Assembly: GCF_016598595.1 (NCBI RefSeq)
Contig: NZ_CP066788.1
Coordinates: 124,001-188,000, forward strand
Length of the DNA: 64,000 nt
From: Martelella lutilitoris
GTDB lineage: Bacteria > Pseudomonadota > Alphaproteobacteria > Rhizobiales > Rhizobiaceae
Reading direction: 5' to 3'
Shown here: piece by piece, positions 61,176 to 64,000 of the stretch
Layout: each line of letters starts with the position of its first letter
Position numbering within the stretch: position 1 is the first letter of the stretch
Position numbers and translations under genes: made by a program
Notes under the pieces: generated by a model
Database searches by the model: none
What the model saw: the letters and a program-made list of their open reading frames with translations, nothing else
What the model was told of the DNA's origin: nothing

Positions 61176-62792
61176 ATGGTTGAAACAGAGACCGTCGACG
61201 ACGGCGAATTCGATTATATCGTCGTCGGAGCGGGATCTGCCGGCTGCGTGCTGGCCAATCGGCTCAGCGCCAATTCGGCAAACCGCGTGCTGCTGCTTGA
61301 GGCGGGCGGGCACGACAACCACCACTGGGTCCACATCCCGGTCGGTTATCTCTATGCCATGGGCAATCCACGGCTCGACTGGTGCTATCGCACGGCGCCG
61401 GAGCCGGGGCTGAACGGCCGCGCGCTTGCCTATCCGCGCGGCAAGGTGCTGGGCGGCTGTTCCTCGATCAACGGCATGATCTACATGCGCGGACAGGCGG
61501 CGGATTACGACCAGTGGCGGCAGGCGGGCTGCACCGGCTGGGGCTGGGACGATGTGCTGCCGCTGTTTCGCAAGTCCGAAAATCACTTTGGCCCGGCAAG
61601 CGCCGTCCACGGCAAGGGCGGCGAGTTGGACGTCTGCGAACAGCGCCTGCACTGGCCCGTGCTCGATGCCCTTGCTGCAGCGGCCGAGGAAATCGGCATT
61701 CCCGCCACCGACGATTTCAATGACGGCGACAATGAGGGCGTCGGCTACTTTCCGGTCAACCAGCGCGGCGGCCTGCGCTGGAACGCCCGCAAGGCCTTCC
61801 TGAACCCCGCCCGGTCGCGATCCAATCTGCGCATCGAGACGAAGGCCCATGTCGCGCGCATCGCACTGTCGCAGGGGCGCGCGGAGGCGGTGATCTACCG
61901 CCAGAACGGCCGGACCAGACGGGCCGCCTGCCGGGGCGAGATCGTGCTTGCCGCGGGCGCGGTGAACACGCCGCAGCTTCTGGAGCTTTCCGGCATCGGC
62001 GATGGTGGCCTGCTGCAGTCCCTCGGTCTTCCCGTGGCGCTCGATATTCCCGCCGTGGGCGAGAACCTCCAGGACCACCTCCAGATCCGCACCGTGTTCC
62101 GCATCACCGGTGCGCTCACATTGAACGACCGGCTCGCAACGCTGGCAGGCAAGGCCGGCATCGCGCTCGAATATGCCTTGCGCCGCACCGGGCCGATGTC
62201 GATGGCGCCGAGCCAGCTTGGCATCTTCACCCGGTCTTCGCCCGAGCATGAGCGGGCCAATCTCGAATACCATATCCAGCCGCTTTCGCTGGAAGCCTTC
62301 GGCCAGCCGCTCGACAGGGAGCCGGGTGTGACGGTTTCCGTCTGCAACCTGCGCCCGGAAAGTCGCGGTACGATCCATATCACCGCCCCGACGCCCGACG
62401 CGCCGCCCGACATCCGCCCCTTGTATCTCTCGGCGCGCGCCGACCAGATCGTCGCCGTCGACAGTCTCCGCCACGCCCGACGCCTGATGGCCGCCGCCGG
62501 TCTGGTGGGGCTCAACCCGCGCGAGATCAAGCCCGGCCCGGATGTGCAATCGGACGAGGATCTTCTGAAGGCCGCCGGCGCTCTTGGCACCACGATATTC
62601 CACCCGGTCGGCACGGCCCGCATGGGCGGCGACCCCGCAAGCGTGGTCGACCCGGAACTCAGACTGCGCGGCCTCGCCAATCTGCGCATCGCGGATGCCT
62701 CGATCATGCCCACCATCCCCTCCGGAAACACGCATGCGCCGGTGACGATGATCGCGGAAAAGGCCGCGGAGATGATGCTGGCGGCCCGATAG
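61176..62792 (+). CDS. GMC-family oxidoreductase (choline dehydrogenase-like)
   Basis: The 538-residue enzyme has the FAD motif VVGAGSAGCVLANRLS (residues about 14-29), the GMC signature GGCSSINGMIYMRG and the C-terminal NPVG-like HPVGTARMGG with NTHAPVTMIAEKA. It oxidises a primary or secondary alcohol; relatives include choline, polyethylene glycol and aryl-alcohol dehydrogenases. ATG 61176 is set by GGAG eight bases upstream; ATG 61170 is too close to it. It may process the alcohol side chain of an aromatic compound in this island (inference). Confidence 0.9.
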   Translation: MVETETVDDGEFDYIVVGAGSAGCVLANRLSANSANRVLLLEAGGHDNHHWVHIPVGYLYAMGNPRLDWCYRTAPEPGLNGRALAYPRGKVLGGCSSINGMIYMRGQAADYDQWRQAGCTGWGWDDVLPLFRKSENHFGPASAVHGKGGELDVCEQRLHWPVLDALAAAAEEIGIPATDDFNDGDNEGVGYFPVNQRGGLRWNARKAFLNPARSRSNLRIETKAHVARIALSQGRAEAVIYRQNGRTRRAACRGEIVLAAGAVNTPQLLELSGIGDGGLLQSLGLPVALDIPAVGENLQDHLQIRTVFRITGALTLNDRLATLAGKAGIALEYALRRTGPMSMAPSQLGIFTRSSPEHERANLEYHIQPLSLEAFGQPLDREPGVTVSVCNLRPESRGTIHITAPTPDAPPDIRPLYLSARADQIVAVDSLRHARRLMAAAGLVGLNPREIKPGPDVQSDEDLLKAAGALGTTIFHPVGTARMGGDPASVVDPELRLRGLANLRIADASIMPTIPSGNTHAPVTMIAEKAAEMMLAAR

Positions 62793-62849
62793 GAATCGCC
62801 CGGCACAAGATGTTTTTCCTATAAACGCGGGCTTCAGCGTGTCGCATGC

Positions 62850-62867
62850 TGGCCCTGTCATGGGCCA
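62850..62867. terminator. Hairpin between convergent genes
   Basis: TGGCCC (62850-62855) and GGGCCA (62862-62867) with a six-base loop lie between the convergent GMC and DUF805 genes, with short GCAT/ATGC extensions. No T-tract is present. Confidence 0.4.
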
Positions 62868-62973
62868 TGCGCGGCGAACGGGAGACTGACATCTGCTCCA
62901 CCGCCAAAGCGGGCATCGGCAAATATCTTCCCGGAAAGTTGATCTTTTCGGCGGATCGTCGCCGATCGCGCCT

Positions 62974-63483
62974 TCATGCTTCCGGCGGCGGGCCGAAACG
63001 GTTCGGCTTGCCGCCGCCCGCGCGAGCCAGGAGCACGATGAGATAGATCGCGGAGCCGGCCCCTGAGAGCGCCGCGACGCTGACCACGGCGATGATCTGC
63101 GGACCGGTATTGCCAAAGGTCGCGACCTCTTCGAGCGGTTTGGAGAGGCCAAGGAGCAACGCGAAGCTGATGAGGGTGATGGCAAGCGGCAGCCCGGCAG
63201 GCAACAGGATCCACCATCCCCGCCGGTTCACGTCATGCAGGCGGCGGACGCCGGCCGAAAGCAGGGGAAGCAGCGTGACGATGATGAAGAATACCGTAAC
63301 CGGATGACGATCCTGAAGCCCACGTTCCGGATCGGCCGGAAACAGAAGATCGTCGGCCATGCCGGCACTCAGCTGGCCAATCACAAGCGCCAGCACGAAC
63401 CACCAGTATTCCGCCCGCGAGGCCCGCCCGCCGAAGCGGGCGAATTTCCTCAAGGAGGTCAGGATCGCCCGATGCGGACTCAT
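62974..63483 (-). CDS. DUF805 membrane protein
   Basis: The 169-residue protein matches DUF805: FARFGGRASRAEYWWFVLA at residues about 14-32, RRLHDVNRRGWWILLP in the middle, and four hydrophobic segments. Function unknown; members are often single small membrane proteins. Its start overlaps the stop of the MORN-repeat gene (63480-63483), suggesting coupled translation. Confidence 0.9.
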   Translation of the reverse strand: MSPHRAILTSLRKFARFGGRASRAEYWWFVLALVIGQLSAGMADDLLFPADPERGLQDRHPVTVFFIIVTLLPLLSAGVRRLHDVNRRGWWILLPAGLPLAITLISFALLLGLSKPLEEVATFGNTGPQIIAVVSVAALSGAGSAIYLIVLLARAGGGKPNRFGPPPEA

Positions 63484-64000
63484 GGCGCATTCCGGGCGGG
63501 GGTCGCGTCTCCCTGCAGCCGGCCGTCACGCCAGAGCTGATGGGAGACGGGACCCTCGGCGTCGTAATAGGTGGTGGTGCCGTCGCGCTTGTCGTGTTTC
63601 CACATCTGCACTTCCTCAAGCGCGCCGTTTTCCGCCAGGATGTAGCGCGGCCCGTCCTTCATACCGTTGCTGAAGCTTGTGACCGCGATGCGGTAGCCGT
63701 TGCCGTCAAAGGTCGTCCAGCGGCCTTCCTGGATACCGTAGTCGTAGCGGCCCTGTCGCGTCTCATCGCGGTAGGGCACCTGTTCCAGCCATTCGCCGTG
63801 CTTTTCGCCGTCGACATAGCGGCCGCCGGCAATCATCCGGTCGCCGTCCAGCTCCTTGTAGGGGCCGTCCAATACGCCCGCGTCATAGGTGGCGAGCCGT
63901 TTGAGCTCGCCGTTCATCCTGTATGTGCGCTGCGCGCCGGTCAGCTTGCCGTCATCGTCATAGGTCTCGTGGATGACGTCGCTGGAGTGTTCCGTCCGGC
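63480..64000 (-). CDS. MORN/YwqK-type repeat protein, 5' part cut by the window edge
   Basis: The open frame continues without stop to the right edge of the window and covers at least 173 residues. It consists of MORN-variant repeats such as YDAGVLDGPYKELDGDRM, YVDGEKHGEWLEQ, YDYGIQEGRW and FSNGMKDGPRY. These G-x-x-x-G-x-W/Y units resemble the YwqK antitoxin/MORN_2 proteins. The start lies outside. The protein may be periplasmic, which cannot be checked here. Confidence 0.8.
   Translation of the reverse strand, partial: RTEHSSDVIHETYDDDGKLTGAQRTYRMNGELKRLATYDAGVLDGPYKELDGDRMIAGGRYVDGEKHGEWLEQVPYRDETRQGRYDYGIQEGRWTTFDGNGYRIAVTSFSNGMKDGPRYILAENGALEEVQMWKHDKRDGTTTYYDAEGPVSHQLWRDGRLQGDATPARNAP

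Noticed and set aside
60882..63185. A 767-residue minus-strand open frame opposite the GMC gene
   Set aside because: Antisense shadow; the plus-strand GMC motifs are intact.

Overview
The window looks like accessory chromosome (or a megaplasmid) of a GC-rich alphaproteobacterium of the Rhizobiales. Reasons: the roughly 60-65% GC coding style, Frc/Rbs-type, Liv-type and TRAP solute transporters packed beside catabolic dehydrogenases, the GntR/DeoR/LysR/AraC/TetR regulator mix, and a two-hairpin intergenic element at 59412-59511 of a kind I recall from rhizobial genomes. Genus cannot be fixed from the sequence. No rRNA, tRNA or CRISPR array was seen.

Layout. (1) 469-10919: a leftward operon (SDR, FAD amine/amino-acid oxidase, hydantoinase/oxoprolinase HyuA and HyuB, RidA) diverges from a rightward TRAP transporter operon that ends in a DeoR regulator. 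It reads as uptake and breakdown of an N-containing cyclic amide or amine-type compound. (2) 11127-18079: a sugar or sugar-acid regulon. A tagaturonate/fructuronate reductase-like enzyme and an aldo/keto reductase face a two-winged-helix GntR regulator, which diverges from a Frc/Rbs-type ABC transporter plus a zinc dehydrogenase. Three copies of GTWCTAAATWAT lie in the two promoter regions. The enzyme set fits oxidation of an L-hexose such as L-galactose through tagaturonate to altronate. (3) 18177-22001: a membrane gluconate-2-dehydrogenase-type complex (triheme cytochrome c, GMC flavoprotein, Tat-exported small subunit). (4) 22280-27218: dabA-dabB inorganic-carbon accumulation pair with a divergent LysR gene.

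(5) 27378-39002: a mosaic of regulators with neighbouring small enzymes: AraC, DUF2000, a secreted Lcl-domain protein, an alpha/beta hydrolase diverging from an AraC gene, a saccharopine-dehydrogenase-like protein diverging from TetR, an aldehyde dehydrogenase between decayed Tn3 and IS21 pieces, two membrane proteins diverging from TetR, and a secreted hydrolase. Several divergent promoters contain clear repeated operator-like sites.

(6) 39481-62792: a large aromatic-degradation island, nearly all rightward. It has two complete LivGFHM importers with two paralogous binding proteins, a flavin-dependent two-component monooxygenase with its reductase, a phenol-type FAD monooxygenase, an intradiol (hydroxyquinol-type) dioxygenase, a PcpA/LinE-type hydroquinone ring-cleavage dioxygenase, maleylacetate reductase, hydrolases, a small tautomerase-like protein, a LysR regulator, and SDR, zinc and GMC dehydrogenases. 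The enzymes suggest funnelling of one or more hydroxylated aromatics through hydroxyquinol and/or hydroquinone to maleylacetate and 3-oxoadipate. (7) 62974-64000: a DUF805 membrane protein and a MORN-repeat protein cut by the window edge.

Functions come from family motifs read by eye; substrates are inferences.
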